From positions 124,001-188,000 of the forward strand of contig NZ_AUSW01000030.1 of NCBI RefSeq assembly GCF_000471625.1: a stretch of DNA of 64,000 nt, given 5' to 3'. A model generated the notes under the pieces. That model ran no database searches and had not been told where the DNA came from. It worked only from the letters and a program-made list of their open reading frames with translations. Below, piece by piece: positions 25,184 through 34,874 of this stretch (its first letter is position 1; every line of letters starts with the position of its first letter). A program made the translations under genes and the position numbers. Source of the stretch: Psychrobacter aquaticus CMS 56. Lineage in GTDB: Bacteria > Pseudomonadota > Gammaproteobacteria > Pseudomonadales > Moraxellaceae.

Positions 25184-27391
25184 CTTTTCTTCGGGACTCA
25201 ACAACACTTTGGGTTCAGCGCTCAGCATGAGATAAGCGGCTTCATTGATAAAGGCTTCATCTTCTGGTAACTCTGGGCGCTCAGCGGCTTTCATGCGACT
25301 ACGCTCTTCAAATTTTGCATCCATTGCTGCTTGATACACATTCCAATTCGAATATGGGCGTTCACCAATGGCGATGAGACGTTTATTTTCAGCTTCTAAT
25401 GAACGCTTTTCGATCAGCTGCATCTTAGCTCGGCGGCTATTGATATCTAGATTGATGGGTTTTTTCTCATCATCCATGTCACGGATGTCATTCAGGGCCG
25501 ATAAATAAACAAACTGTGGGTTTTGCTCTTGGCGTATCTTGGACTGCTGATTAAGGGTCGCTAGTGTATCGTCAGTGAACTTGCCTTCAGGCTTGTAAGG
25601 TGACGTTCTGATAGTATCCCAAGGCAGGGCTTTTTTCTGCGCTCGCTCACCAAAGGTGGCATCATCGTAAATATTGACCAATTCAACGTCAGGTACAACC
25701 CCTTTGTTCTGTGTACTACCGCCAGTGACACGGTAGAACTTACGCTGAGTCAATGTGGCCGAACCGAGCGCCAAATTATCCAGCTGAATTTGCGCAGAGC
25801 CTTTGCCCGTTGTTGTGCTACCGACGACCAACCCACGACCATAATCTTGAATCGCGGCAGCAAAAATTTCACTGGCTGACGCAGAGGCTAAGTTGGTAAT
25901 AACGGCCATTTTGCCATCATAAAGCTGCTCGCCGCCGTCATTATCACGGTAGACTTGAATATTGCCGCGATTGTCACGGATTTGCACCATTGGTCCACTC
26001 TTAATAAAGAAGCCAAGCATTTTGGCAACTTCATCTAGTGAACCACCGGGATTGTTACGCAGATCCACGACTAGCCCATCAATATTTTCTTTATTCAGTT
26101 CTTTTAATGCGTTTTCGGTATCGATGCTGACGCTACGGTACTCTTCCCCATTACGACGTGCTTGATAATTCAAATAAAAGCTTGGTATTTCAAGGACGCC
26201 AATGCGTTTTGGCGTTTTGTCGATATTAGGACGCTGTATTTCTACGACGCGATGGGTAACACCAGACTCTTCTTGCTGAATAATATCGCGTACCACTGTA
26301 ACATTACGAGCGCTGGCATCTGGAGTATTGGGCTGACGTACTTTTATTGTCACTGATGTGCCACGTTTACCGCGAATCAGACTGACGATCTCACGCGTTG
26401 ACCAGCCAACCACATCGATCATGTTCTCACCATCTTTGGCGATGCCAATAATCAGATCATTGGGCTTAATCTGACCAGACTTAGCCGCTGGCCCACCTTC
26501 TACCAAGGTGACAATACGAGTGTAATCAGGGTTTTTTCGGTCAGGACGAATAGAAACCCCAATGCCTTCTAATTGTAGACTGGATTGGATTTGCAATTCA
26601 TTTGCTTGAACTGGCGCATAGTAATTGCTGTGCGGGTCATACGTCAGCATCGCTGTATTTAAGACAGTCTCCATGATCTCATCATTGGTGAGACGAGCAA
26701 ACTGCTCTTGCTGACGTGACAGACGATTTTGTAAAATCTCACTTGGGGTACGCTGATCGTTACGAACCAAGTCCTGCCCGCGAGTAATGTCTGGATTGCT
26801 TAAAAATACTTTTTCTTTGGCCTTTTCATCTTCTTGACCCAACGTGATGCTCATTAACTGAAATTTCAGTTGCCGCGCCCAATAATCACGCTGCTCTTTT
26901 TTGGTTTTAAAATGACTGAGCTTTTCACGGTCAAGCACTATAGTGTCATTACCAGTCAAATCGATATCCGTTTTTAGCATTTTACTTGCAATGGCAAAAT
27001 ACTCGTTTGAGCGTTTGCGGTAGCGTTCAAACACCTCTACCCCCGCCGACAAATCGCCACGTTTGAGCCGAGCACCGAAATCATCGGCGTATTTTTTCTT
27101 AAATTCATCAACATCGGACTGCAAAAACAGCGTATGGTTGGGATCAAGGCTATCAATATACATCGATAAGATCTCACTACCCGTCTGACTGTCTAATGGC
27201 TGATTGAGATAGTGACTACGATCCAATAAAGCCGCAACTTGGCGAGTGGTGACTTTTTGTTCAGGGGTCTGGACAAAACCCTCTGTATTGGTATCTGCCA
27301 CTGCTGTACCGTAGCTTTGGGTAAGAATAATACCAGCGATACCCACTGACGCTGCACTGAGTAACCACTGAGCTGGTTGTTTTTTCATCAT
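25178..27391 (-). CDS. prc: Tail-specific (carboxy-terminal processing) protease
   Basis: 737-aa periplasmic S41-family protease that cleaves proteins by their C-termini and in other bacteria trims penicillin-binding proteins and murein hydrolases. Signal sequence at 1-30, long N-terminal helical domain, PDZ domain at about 275-350 (LEGIGVSI, GPAAKSGQIKPNDLI). The Ser/Lys dyad is present: Ser505 in SASASEIFAAA and Lys530 in TTTGKGSAQ. The conserved DLRNNPGG loop is at 443-450. A C-terminal DUF3340-type helical tail follows. The final Leu and TAG stop lie inside the terminus of a repeat element. Start may be 27391 or the adjacent ATG at 27388. Confidence 0.96.
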   Translation of the reverse strand: MMKKQPAQWLLSAASVGIAGIILTQSYGTAVADTNTEGFVQTPEQKVTTRQVAALLDRSHYLNQPLDSQTGSEILSMYIDSLDPNHTLFLQSDVDEFKKKYADDFGARLKRGDLSAGVEVFERYRKRSNEYFAIASKMLKTDIDLTGNDTIVLDREKLSHFKTKKEQRDYWARQLKFQLMSITLGQEDEKAKEKVFLSNPDITRGQDLVRNDQRTPSEILQNRLSRQQEQFARLTNDEIMETVLNTAMLTYDPHSNYYAPVQANELQIQSSLQLEGIGVSIRPDRKNPDYTRIVTLVEGGPAAKSGQIKPNDLIIGIAKDGENMIDVVGWSTREIVSLIRGKRGTSVTIKVRQPNTPDASARNVTVVRDIIQQEESGVTHRVVEIQRPNIDKTPKRIGVLEIPSFYLNYQARRNGEEYRSVSIDTENALKELNKENIDGLVVDLRNNPGGSLDEVAKMLGFFIKSGPMVQIRDNRGNIQVYRDNDGGEQLYDGKMAVITNLASASASEIFAAAIQDYGRGLVVGSTTTGKGSAQIQLDNLALGSATLTQRKFYRVTGGSTQNKGVVPDVELVNIYDDATFGERAQKKALPWDTIRTSPYKPEGKFTDDTLATLNQQSKIRQEQNPQFVYLSALNDIRDMDDEKKPINLDINSRRAKMQLIEKRSLEAENKRLIAIGERPYSNWNVYQAAMDAKFEERSRMKAAERPELPEDEAFINEAAYLMLSAEPKVLLSPEEKL

Positions 27392-27898
27392 ATATACCTA
27401 GTTATTTTAAGTTAATAATATTATATGTTTGATCAACGTTAAAAATCATCGAATCACTTATTGCTCGTAAATACTATTTTTCATTCAAATCATTCTATAT
27501 TTAGTATTGTCTATGTGGTCTTAGTTATCGTTCGTCTTCATTTAAGTCGTTTTGATTCAATCATGGTTTTTAATTGTCTTTACTGGCGGTCAATATATTA
27601 TTAAAAATCAGTCAATAGTAGCATGGGGATAAATACAAAAATGTCTCAATCTGTATAAGCAATATTACACGCTACGCTGGCGCATACCAAACTTTCTGTC
27701 ATATTTATTGTCACTGTTTTTCTTCTATTAACAGCCAATAACAGCCAAATTTTAATCGATGCCGCCATCAGATTATGCGACATTGATAATAACTGTCATA
27801 ATAAAGCAATCATGATACGAGACAAAAAGATTACTTTTATGCGCTCTTGTTCATTCAATTTATAATACAACACAGCATAACACTATAAGGATTACGCT
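27392..27898. other. Divergent intergenic region prc/nagZ
   Basis: 507 bp, very AT-rich. It contains a short direct repeat AACAGCCAA (27730-27750) and must carry both promoters. No gene or known operator was recognised. Confidence 0.35.
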
Positions 27899-28984
27899 AT
27901 GTACGGCGTTTTAATGATTGATATCGATAGTACCGCACTGACTGCTGAAGATGTGAGCTTGATCAAACAAGCCCAAATCGGTGGCGTGATATTGTTTGCG
28001 CGTAACGTCGCCGATGCTGCACAAGTGCGAGCATTGTGCGATGACATACGTTATCACAATCCTGATATATTGATTGGGGTTGATCAAGAGGGCGGCCGCG
28101 TTGCACGCTTGCGCGAGGGCTTTACTCCCTTACCCGCTATGGGTAGACTTGGCGACTTATTCAACCAAGATCCAAACCGAGCATTGAACTGCGCTTATGA
28201 CTGTGGCTATTTGATGGCAACCGAAGTACTGGCGGTCGGTATTGATCTAAGCTTTGCGCCTGTGCTTGATAGAGACGGTGTTAGCCAAGTCATCGGCGAT
28301 CGCAGCTTTCATCATGAGCCACAAGCCATTACTGCGCTAGCAACTCAGTTTATGCGCGGTATGAAAGCCGCAGGGATGGCGACTACTGGCAAACATTTCC
28401 CCGGTCATGGCGCTATTGCACCTGATTCGCATGTATCAGAAGCCATCGATACACGCAGCTTAGATGAGATCATCAATAGTGACATGCAGCCATTTGCCCA
28501 AACCCTGCCATGGCTAGATGCTCTCATGCCAGCGCATGTGATTTTTTCGCAAGTAGATAATAAGCCCGCAGGGTTTTCTAAAATCTGGCTAAAAGACATC
28601 ATTCGTAAGCATCTTAAATTCGACGGCGTGCTTTTCTCTGATGACTTATCGATGGCAGGCGCAAAAATGGCAGGTGATGTCAGCGCTCGCGTAAAAGCTG
28701 CGATTGAGGCAGGTTGTGATATTGCACTGGTATGTAATGATCGCGTCGCGGCTCACGAAGCAGCGGAAGCAGCACAGGAGCTGCCTTATCCCAATCAAAA
28801 TCGTATCAAGACCATGTGCGGTGATATTCCTGTATGGCAAGGCACTCTTGAGTCTACTTGCCAGCAGTTTGACTATTGGCAACAAGCAAAACAAAACATC
28901 ACTCAGACTTTCTTTGATACTCAATCTTCAACTGAGACTGGCACTGAACCTACTCAGTCAATAGACCCTACCAATTATCAATAG
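27899..28984 (+). CDS. nagZ: Beta-N-acetylhexosaminidase NagZ
   Basis: 361 aa, cytoplasmic GH3 enzyme that removes N-acetylglucosamine from anhydro-muropeptides during cell-wall recycling. Family motifs: GVDQEGGRVARL, the KHFPGHG loop near residue 164 carrying the catalytic His, DLSFAPVLDRD, and LFSDDLSMAGA near 247-256 with the nucleophilic Asp. AAGGA lies 7 nt before the ATG. A Thr/Gln/Ser-rich tail of about 20 residues follows the barrel. It is a monocistronic unit closed by a terminator shared with the converging OmpA-like gene. Confidence 0.96.
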   Translation: MYGVLMIDIDSTALTAEDVSLIKQAQIGGVILFARNVADAAQVRALCDDIRYHNPDILIGVDQEGGRVARLREGFTPLPAMGRLGDLFNQDPNRALNCAYDCGYLMATEVLAVGIDLSFAPVLDRDGVSQVIGDRSFHHEPQAITALATQFMRGMKAAGMATTGKHFPGHGAIAPDSHVSEAIDTRSLDEIINSDMQPFAQTLPWLDALMPAHVIFSQVDNKPAGFSKIWLKDIIRKHLKFDGVLFSDDLSMAGAKMAGDVSARVKAAIEAGCDIALVCNDRVAAHEAAEAAQELPYPNQNRIKTMCGDIPVWQGTLESTCQQFDYWQQAKQNITQTFFDTQSSTETGTEPTQSIDPTNYQ

Positions 28985-29071
28985 TTATGTATCGAAAATA
29001 GTCAAAATCATGGCAATATTTACAGCCAATATTCATAAAATCTCGCACATGACTTATACTTTTGCCAAAAT

Positions 29072-29104
29072 AAAAACCGCTTCTATATCAGAAGCGGTTT
29101 TTTA
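29072..29104. terminator. Bidirectional terminator between nagZ and the OmpA-like gene
   Basis: AAAAACCGCTTCT and AGAAGCGGTTTTT form a perfect 13-bp stem with a 5-nt loop, with T-runs usable from either side. Confidence 0.92.
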
Positions 29105-29139
29105 CTAACTAATAAGTATCTGAAACTTAAGATGAACGA

Positions 29140-30756
29140 TTAGTTCGCTGGGTCTAATGCAGTACCTTGCGTTGGATCATCACCATCTGGTAACAGGTCA
29201 TCATTATTACCATCAAGCGGATTGAGATCTGGATCAAGTGCATTGTTATTACCTGAGGCATTATTACCGATAGTCATATCATCAGCAGCATTGACCGTGC
29301 CATCATTGACCATAAACTCAATACGGCGGTTAAGGAAACGACCTTGTTCTGTTGAGTTATCAGCGATAGGATCTGTTTCACCCATGCCTTTTGTAGACAA
29401 TTTACTTGCGTCTATACCTTGCGACACTAAGTACGCTTTGACAGCTTCAGCACGTTCACGAGACAGCTCCATGTTGTAAGCATTGGATGCTTGCTGATCC
29501 GTATGACCGATAATCATCAAATTCAAATCTGGTACTTCAGCCATAATTTTAGCAGCTCGATCAAGAAAAGCTTTATTCACTTCAGGGATTTCAGCTTCGT
29601 CCAGCTCAAAATTAATCACTTGGATGCTTAAGGCACGAGCAACATCACGTGGATCTGGATTCTCTCCAAGGTTTGCGATAGCGACATCGGCTGCCGCTAC
29701 ACTGTCATCGATTTCACCTTGTAAATCTAGTGGACCTTCTGCTTGTACTGTCATCGCTGGTGCCGCTGCCTGTAAATCAGTCACTAACTGATCCAAAGCG
29801 GCCGCATCTGGCGCATTAACGGTAATGTTATCGCCTTTGATAATCATACTAGCGTTTGGTACGTTTTTAACGATAGGTAATATGGTTGCCAATTGCGCTG
29901 CTGCTGGCATGTCCACCGCAAAGCTATCATCTACATCTGCGCGACATTTATTGGCTTCTTCACCAAATGCACTGCTTAGGGCATTCATGAAGTTGGTCTG
30001 TAACGCCTCATTACCAACGTTTAAGCGACAGGCATACAATTCATTATTTTCACCCGTGGCGATACGGAGTGAGGCAGGCTCGACATCCGCTGCGACTGCT
30101 AATGGCTCATCACCATCTGCATTATTCGCTTGCTGTTCAGTCATAACTGGCGTCGCGACAGGTTCAGGATTTTCTTGGCAGCCTCGCAGCAGTGCCCAAG
30201 CCAAGGCCCCCAAAATAATCAAACCAATAATCGGTAGCAGCGCTTTCATGAAGCTGCCTTTCTCTTCTTCTTCACGTACTAGCGGCGCTGTGCTGACTGT
30301 GTCTGATATATGTTCCCCAGCAGAGGCAGCAGCAACCAAGCCAGCTGGTAAGACCGTACTTGCCCATACTGGAATATGATGTTGATAGCTGGCAAGATTG
30401 TCATTCAAAAACTGTGGTACTGGGGTAGTACCTGCCAAACTTTTGATTTCATGGAAAGCAAGCGGCGCTGCCATCGCAATTAGACCATGAGCCACTGTCG
30501 TGTCGGCATTATTTTTGCCTGCCAATTCACGAGCGATTTGATCTTGATGCGAGCTGTCTGTCCAAACGCGATCATAAAACCCTTGATCGTCACGGGCAAT
30601 GTTTTCATTGGCAAAACGTCCGTAAGTCTCTTTATCAGCAAGGCGAGCAGCAAAAATAGCATAAAATTGCTCAAGTAGATTTTGCTTAGCCGGACTATGG
30701 TCGTCCCCTAATACGGCAGGACTGACGGTCCGTGTCAAATGCTTGATAATATCCAT
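29140..30756 (-). CDS. OmpA-domain envelope protein with cytoplasmic N-terminal domain
   Basis: 538 aa. Residues 1-130 form a helical domain of unknown function (MDIIKHLTRTVSPAVLG..., LLEQFYAIFAARLA). A single transmembrane helix lies at 172-191, an uncharacterised central module at about 235-345 with two Cys, and an OmpA C-terminal peptidoglycan-binding domain at about 380-485 (INFELDEAEIPEVNK, IIGHTDQQASN, NMELSRERAEAVKAYL, GRFLNRRIEFMV). The tail is acidic Asn/Asp-rich. Predicted inner-membrane anchor with the OmpA domain in the periplasm. GGAGA lies 9 nt before the ATG. The next gene upstream is a paralog sharing everything but the OmpA domain. Confidence 0.88.
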   Translation of the reverse strand: MDIIKHLTRTVSPAVLGDDHSPAKQNLLEQFYAIFAARLADKETYGRFANENIARDDQGFYDRVWTDSSHQDQIARELAGKNNADTTVAHGLIAMAAPLAFHEIKSLAGTTPVPQFLNDNLASYQHHIPVWASTVLPAGLVAAASAGEHISDTVSTAPLVREEEEKGSFMKALLPIIGLIILGALAWALLRGCQENPEPVATPVMTEQQANNADGDEPLAVAADVEPASLRIATGENNELYACRLNVGNEALQTNFMNALSSAFGEEANKCRADVDDSFAVDMPAAAQLATILPIVKNVPNASMIIKGDNITVNAPDAAALDQLVTDLQAAAPAMTVQAEGPLDLQGEIDDSVAAADVAIANLGENPDPRDVARALSIQVINFELDEAEIPEVNKAFLDRAAKIMAEVPDLNLMIIGHTDQQASNAYNMELSRERAEAVKAYLVSQGIDASKLSTKGMGETDPIADNSTEQGRFLNRRIEFMVNDGTVNAADDMTIGNNASGNNNALDPDLNPLDGNNDDLLPDGDDPTQGTALDPAN

Positions 30757-31079
30757 AATATAATTTCTCCATTCATATTTATTAATATAATTTGAGTACC
30801 AAAAAGTGCATCACAATATAAGATTCTGATATAAAAATGCCAAAATAAGATAGAGCCATGACAGCAAAAGCCGTCAAAAGCTATATTTAACCGTTATTAT
30901 TATAAAATTATTAAGCGCTGATTCACAATCAGCACGTTGTTGTGCAAATGATATGTTAGGTAATGTTTCAGTGATGACACGTAACCAAAAGCGAGCTGAA
31001 GTACAAGTCACTAACATATCAACAACTTGCGATGACAGACACGCCCTACATCGATAGTTACTTACAGGCGCTAAAACAG
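30757..31079. other. Intergenic region between the OmpA-like paralogs
   Basis: 323 bp, AT-rich. It separates two co-directional paralogs and probably holds a promoter for the downstream OmpA gene. No hairpin terminator was recognised. Confidence 0.3.
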
Positions 31080-32705
31080 CTATTGTCTCACTTGCGCTGG
31101 TTCTGCAACGAAGATGCTACTTGCCATCTCGTCTACTTCTGATTGTGAGATAGGACCTGAAGGTCTGGTCGGCGCACTATTTATAGATCCATTATTTGTC
31201 GGGGCATTGCTAGGGAAATTATCAGGAGCATTGCTAGCGTTATTGTTGAAACCACTGTTATTGGGCGCAGGTATGACACGATCACCCGTATTATCATCTG
31301 GCGCTTGGAACTCTGCGACCTCGCCGCCATTATAGTTATTGCCATACTCATTATTTGGGGTTATACCACCGTTCTCAAACTGCGGGTTCATGCCATTCAT
31401 ACTGGTCATATCACTTACCACATCGCCATTGTTAGGCAATGGTAGTGGCGCAGCGCTATCGATTGTCATGGCTGGCACCAAAGAGCGTATGTCCGTGACC
31501 AGTCGTTGCAGTAGCGAGTTATCTGGCGCTGCCAACGTGAGACGATCATTTTGCAAATGCAGACGTGCAAATGGTATCGATCTGAGCATGGTGAAAACAT
31601 TAGGCAACACCTCTGCTGGCAGGTTAGCGATGGTATTAGCTACCTCTGCCTGTACGTTCAATTCACAACGACTTGCTTGCTCACCGAAGCTTGCATTCAG
31701 CGCCTGTTGCAAGGTGCCTTGCAGTGCTTCATCTCCGACAGTGGCGCTACAGCTAGACAGATTGCCACTGTTGTCTACGCCAACGATTAGCTCAACTGGC
31801 ACCATTACTGTCGCTGGCGGTTCTGGTGCAGGCGCTACCACTACAGGTTCTGTTACCACAGGCTCTACAGGTGCAACGTTATTGGGTCGGATAAATATTG
31901 CCCAAGCAGCAAGCGCCATAGCGGCCAAAGCTACTATTAATAAAAATACTCGTACCAGTAGATCATTGCGTTGATTGCGGGTGCGGACTTTTTCGTGCTT
32001 CATGCTGTTATTTTCTGCCCAATGATGTGCTGATGGGTTGGCATGAATTGCATTGGTATTGGTATTTAGATGGGTATGAGGCAGAGAGGCATCGTGTAGA
32101 GAGGTATGGGGTTTTTCTAGATCAACACCTCCTACATAAGGCGCTGTGGATTCGGCTATTGTCCTTGTCTCTACAGCAGCCTCATAAATGCCGTCTAAAG
32201 ACGTCTCATTTCTTGTTATGACATTAATCTCTGACGCGATGTTCGAAGCTGATTTGTCACTAAAGCTTTGGGCGGCGATAATCACGGGTGCTGCCCAGAT
32301 TGGTAGATACTGACGCAGTGCGGTCTGCTCTACCTGTAAAAACGCTGGCAGAAATTGACCATTGGCCAATACTTTGAATTCATGATAAGCCAATGGCGCT
32401 GTGTTAATGAGCAACTGTGACGTGGCCCGCTCATCAATATGATGGGTGGCTGACAGCTCTTGGACAATAACCTGCTGCATACTTGGGTCTTGCCACAACT
32501 GTTCAAACAATGAGCTTTCTCTAACGCTATCAGCAACCATCATTTGATCGTCACGAATGAGTTGTGAATAAACCTGTGGCACTGCTAAACGCGCGACTAA
32601 AATTGCATAAAACTGCTCAAGTAGACTAACATAGGCCACATTATTTCTTTTGTCACCCAGTACCGCTGGCGTGACAGTTTTTTCTAATTGGTCGATAATA
32701 CTCAT
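31080..32705 (-). CDS. Membrane protein paralogous to the neighbouring OmpA-like protein, OmpA domain lost
   Basis: About 541 aa from the ATG at 32705 (AGAGG about 10 nt upstream); an in-frame start at 32732 lacks such a site. The N-terminal domain (MSIIDQLEKTVTPAVLGD, SLLEQFYAILVARLAVPQVY) and the central Cys-containing module (CSATVGDEALQGTLQQALNASFGEQ...LVPAMTIDSAAPL) align with the adjacent gene, and one transmembrane helix lies between them. After that point the similarity stops. Instead of an OmpA domain there is a 110-residue Asn/Pro/Gly-rich low-complexity tail. A tandem duplication followed by domain loss or replacement is the simplest reading. The function is unknown. Confidence 0.8.
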   Translation of the reverse strand: MSIIDQLEKTVTPAVLGDKRNNVAYVSLLEQFYAILVARLAVPQVYSQLIRDDQMMVADSVRESSLFEQLWQDPSMQQVIVQELSATHHIDERATSQLLINTAPLAYHEFKVLANGQFLPAFLQVEQTALRQYLPIWAAPVIIAAQSFSDKSASNIASEINVITRNETSLDGIYEAAVETRTIAESTAPYVGGVDLEKPHTSLHDASLPHTHLNTNTNAIHANPSAHHWAENNSMKHEKVRTRNQRNDLLVRVFLLIVALAAMALAAWAIFIRPNNVAPVEPVVTEPVVVAPAPEPPATVMVPVELIVGVDNSGNLSSCSATVGDEALQGTLQQALNASFGEQASRCELNVQAEVANTIANLPAEVLPNVFTMLRSIPFARLHLQNDRLTLAAPDNSLLQRLVTDIRSLVPAMTIDSAAPLPLPNNGDVVSDMTSMNGMNPQFENGGITPNNEYGNNYNGGEVAEFQAPDDNTGDRVIPAPNNSGFNNNASNAPDNFPSNAPTNNGSINSAPTRPSGPISQSEVDEMASSIFVAEPAQVRQ

Positions 32706-32818
32706 AGCTGACTGCCTCTTTCGGCCTACCATTAATCTGTAAAAGAATGAATCTGTAAAAAAATGGACGGTTTATTGTATTTATATCTGCTGTATTTTAA
32801 GATACTTTTATGATCTGC

Positions 32819-32840
32819 CTATCATTATCATTATCATTAA
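32819..32840. promoter_or_regulatory. Candidate Fur-box-like repeat
   Basis: Three successive ATCATT units (GATAAT-type hexamers on the minus strand) lie about 110 bp before both the rhomboid gene (plus) and the OmpA-paralog gene (minus). Tandem GATAAT hexamers are the core of Fur sites. The call rests on pattern only. Confidence 0.35.
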
Positions 32841-32947
32841 GATACGAAGCATTACTCACATTTCTTGATACCCTGCTATATTATTCACTATAAAAGCATA
32901 AAATTGCATCGTTTTGTCATATATCAGGCTCAGCCTAAGGATTTTTT

Positions 32948-33556
32948 TTGTTTAACCATACGACCCTTATCATTATAATTACGGTTATTGTCAGCTTATT
33001 GGCATGGCAAAACAAGGCGTTATTCAATCGATTTATCTTTTATCCACCGGCGGTAAACAACGGCCAGTGGGATCGTTTTGTGACGCATGGTTTTATTCAT
33101 GCTGATAGTATGCATCTGCTTTTTAATATGTTCACCTTATACTTTTTTGGTCGTGCTATTGAGGGCTTGTATCAGCCATTTTTATTCGGTTATGGTTTTG
33201 TGGTTTTTTATGTGTTGGCCATTATCATTGCAATGATTCCAAGCTATATTAAAAATAAAAATAATGCCAGCTACTTAAGCCTTGGGGCTTCAGGCGGTGT
33301 ATCAGCTGTACTGTTTGCTTTTATTTTGCTCGCGCCGTGGGAAAAAATCTACTTATTTGCTATCATTCCTATCCCTGCGATATTATTTGCAGTCGCTTAT
33401 GTTGCCTATAGTATTTATGCTGACAAACGTGGCGGCTCAAACATCAATCACATGGCTCACCTGTGGGGCGGTGGATTTGGCGTGATAGCCACGATTATTT
33501 TAGAGCCGCAAGTACTGCCACACTTCATCAATGCGCTATTGTCGCCTGGTTTTTAG
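32948..33556 (+). CDS. Rhomboid-family intramembrane serine protease
   Basis: 202 aa, six predicted transmembrane helices. The catalytic dyad is visible: Ser115 in GASGG and His171 in HMAHLWGG, with the conserved HGFIHADSMHLLFNM (HxxxxHLxxNM) segment in helix 2. This is the core bacterial rhomboid layout, which cleaves substrates within the membrane. Translation appears to begin at TTG (32948), with AAGGA 6 nt upstream and no nearby in-frame ATG before the first helix. Substrate unknown. Confidence 0.92.
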   Translation: MFNHTTLIIIITVIVSLLAWQNKALFNRFIFYPPAVNNGQWDRFVTHGFIHADSMHLLFNMFTLYFFGRAIEGLYQPFLFGYGFVVFYVLAIIIAMIPSYIKNKNNASYLSLGASGGVSAVLFAFILLAPWEKIYLFAIIPIPAILFAVAYVAYSIYADKRGGSNINHMAHLWGGGFGVIATIILEPQVLPHFINALLSPGF

Positions 33557-33569
33557 AAAGTATCTCTAC

Positions 33570-33717
33570 GATAGTTGGTTCACTTTAAAAAGGTTAACGT
33601 TCTACTGGGGTAAATTTTATGAAGCATCTGTCACGCTTGCGAACAGCCAGCGAGGAAAATTTACCCCAGTAGAACACAATTAATAGTTGTGATATTTTTA
33701 TTCTGGATTGACTATAT
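33570..33717. repeat. MITE-like interspersed repeat, full copy
   Basis: About 148 bp with termini GATAGTTGGTTCAC and (from the right) ATATAGTCAATCCAG. Inside is a perfect 20-bp inverted repeat at 33599-33618 and 33656-33675 (arm GTTCTACTGGGGTAAATTTT). Its 37-bp spacer is the reverse complement of the spacer of the copy at 40957-41105, apart from a few bases. Confidence 0.8.
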
Positions 33718-33776
33718 TTTTAGAACGTTACCTCACTTTTTTCGCATTTTTATCCATTGAGATTTGATCGTTTATT

Positions 33777-34736
33777 ATGATTATAGACATTATCGGTGAT
33801 ATTCATGGCTACGCAGACAAACTAACCGGGCTGCTACAGCAGTTGGGCTACCTTCACAATGGCCAACACTTTGTGCCACCAGCTGGTCATCGAGCGTTAT
33901 TTATTGGTGATTTGATTGATCGTGGCCCGCAGCAGGTCGCCACCTTGGAGATCGTCTTTGCCATGTTGGATGCTGATGTGGCCGATGCCATAATGGGCAA
34001 TCACGAGTACAATGCGCTAGCCTTTGCCACGCTTAATCCCCATAATGCCAAGCAGTATTTGCGCTCACACAATGAAATACACGTGCGCCAACATGAGGCG
34101 TTTTTGGCCGAATTGCCATTTGGTTCAGACGGTCATAAATATTGGCTACAGCGCCTTTATGAACTGCCGTTATGGCTTGAGACTGACTGTGCGTGCTTTG
34201 TACATGCCTGCTGGGATGTTGATAGCATGGCGATACTAAAGCCATTATTGACAGAAGCTAATCGCCTAACACCGCATGGGCTGATAGTCACTTCTCAAGA
34301 AAACACTGCACCGTTTGACGCGCTAGAGCGGGTATTAAAAGGCGTGGAAACGGCGCTACCTGATGGGATTGTGATGGTCGATAAAGAAGGCACCAAGCGC
34401 ACACGAGTCAGGGTCTGTTGGTGGCTTGAGAATCTGAACAAACGCACGTTCTATGAGGTTGCACGAGCGCCGTTATCCGCATTGGCACAAATTCCGAGTG
34501 ATGTGCTGGCTGAAAACATCGACTTTGCTCTTAAGACCGATAAGCCTGTGTTTGTCGGACATTATTGGCTGACAGGTACGCCAGAGCCGCTTAGCCCTCA
34601 AGTCGCTTGTACCGATTATTCGGCAGCGGTAGATAGTGGTTATCTTACTTGTTATCAGCTCGATACTGAGCGACCTTTGCCATTAGCGCCCAGTGACTTT
34701 GTGCAATACCGTCACGATATGGTTGATTCTAGATAA
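33777..34736 (+). CDS. Calcineurin-like metallophosphoesterase
   Basis: 319 aa, cytoplasmic. The metal-binding motifs of the PPP/ApaH-like superfamily are intact: GDIHG (Asp8, His10), GDLIDRG (Asp45, Asp48), MGNHE, later a VHACWD segment and GHYW near the C-terminus. This resembles PrpE/ApaH-type phosphatases, some of which hydrolyse diadenosine tetraphosphate. Substrate cannot be fixed from sequence, and a bacterial Ser/Thr phosphatase is the alternative. It lies between a repeat element and purE, with no operon partner. Confidence 0.9.
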   Translation: MIIDIIGDIHGYADKLTGLLQQLGYLHNGQHFVPPAGHRALFIGDLIDRGPQQVATLEIVFAMLDADVADAIMGNHEYNALAFATLNPHNAKQYLRSHNEIHVRQHEAFLAELPFGSDGHKYWLQRLYELPLWLETDCACFVHACWDVDSMAILKPLLTEANRLTPHGLIVTSQENTAPFDALERVLKGVETALPDGIVMVDKEGTKRTRVRVCWWLENLNKRTFYEVARAPLSALAQIPSDVLAENIDFALKTDKPVFVGHYWLTGTPEPLSPQVACTDYSAAVDSGYLTCYQLDTERPLPLAPSDFVQYRHDMVDSR

Positions 34737-34874
34737 ACGAGGTACAACTGTTATAACGTGCTGCTAAATAAATAAAACCAGCGCTATTCATCGCGCTTTG
34801 TGATTAAAAATCAAACTTGACTTTACGAAGATGGCAAAATTTTTGTATGATGGTCTTTTTGAGGATATCACAGC

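Noticed and set aside
29825..30379. 184-aa plus-strand frame antisense to the OmpA-like gene
   Set aside because: Shadow frame inside a well-supported gene with a conserved OmpA domain on the other strand.
31339..31974. 211-aa plus-strand frame antisense to the OmpA paralog
   Set aside because: Shadow of a low-complexity coding region; no family signature or start signal.
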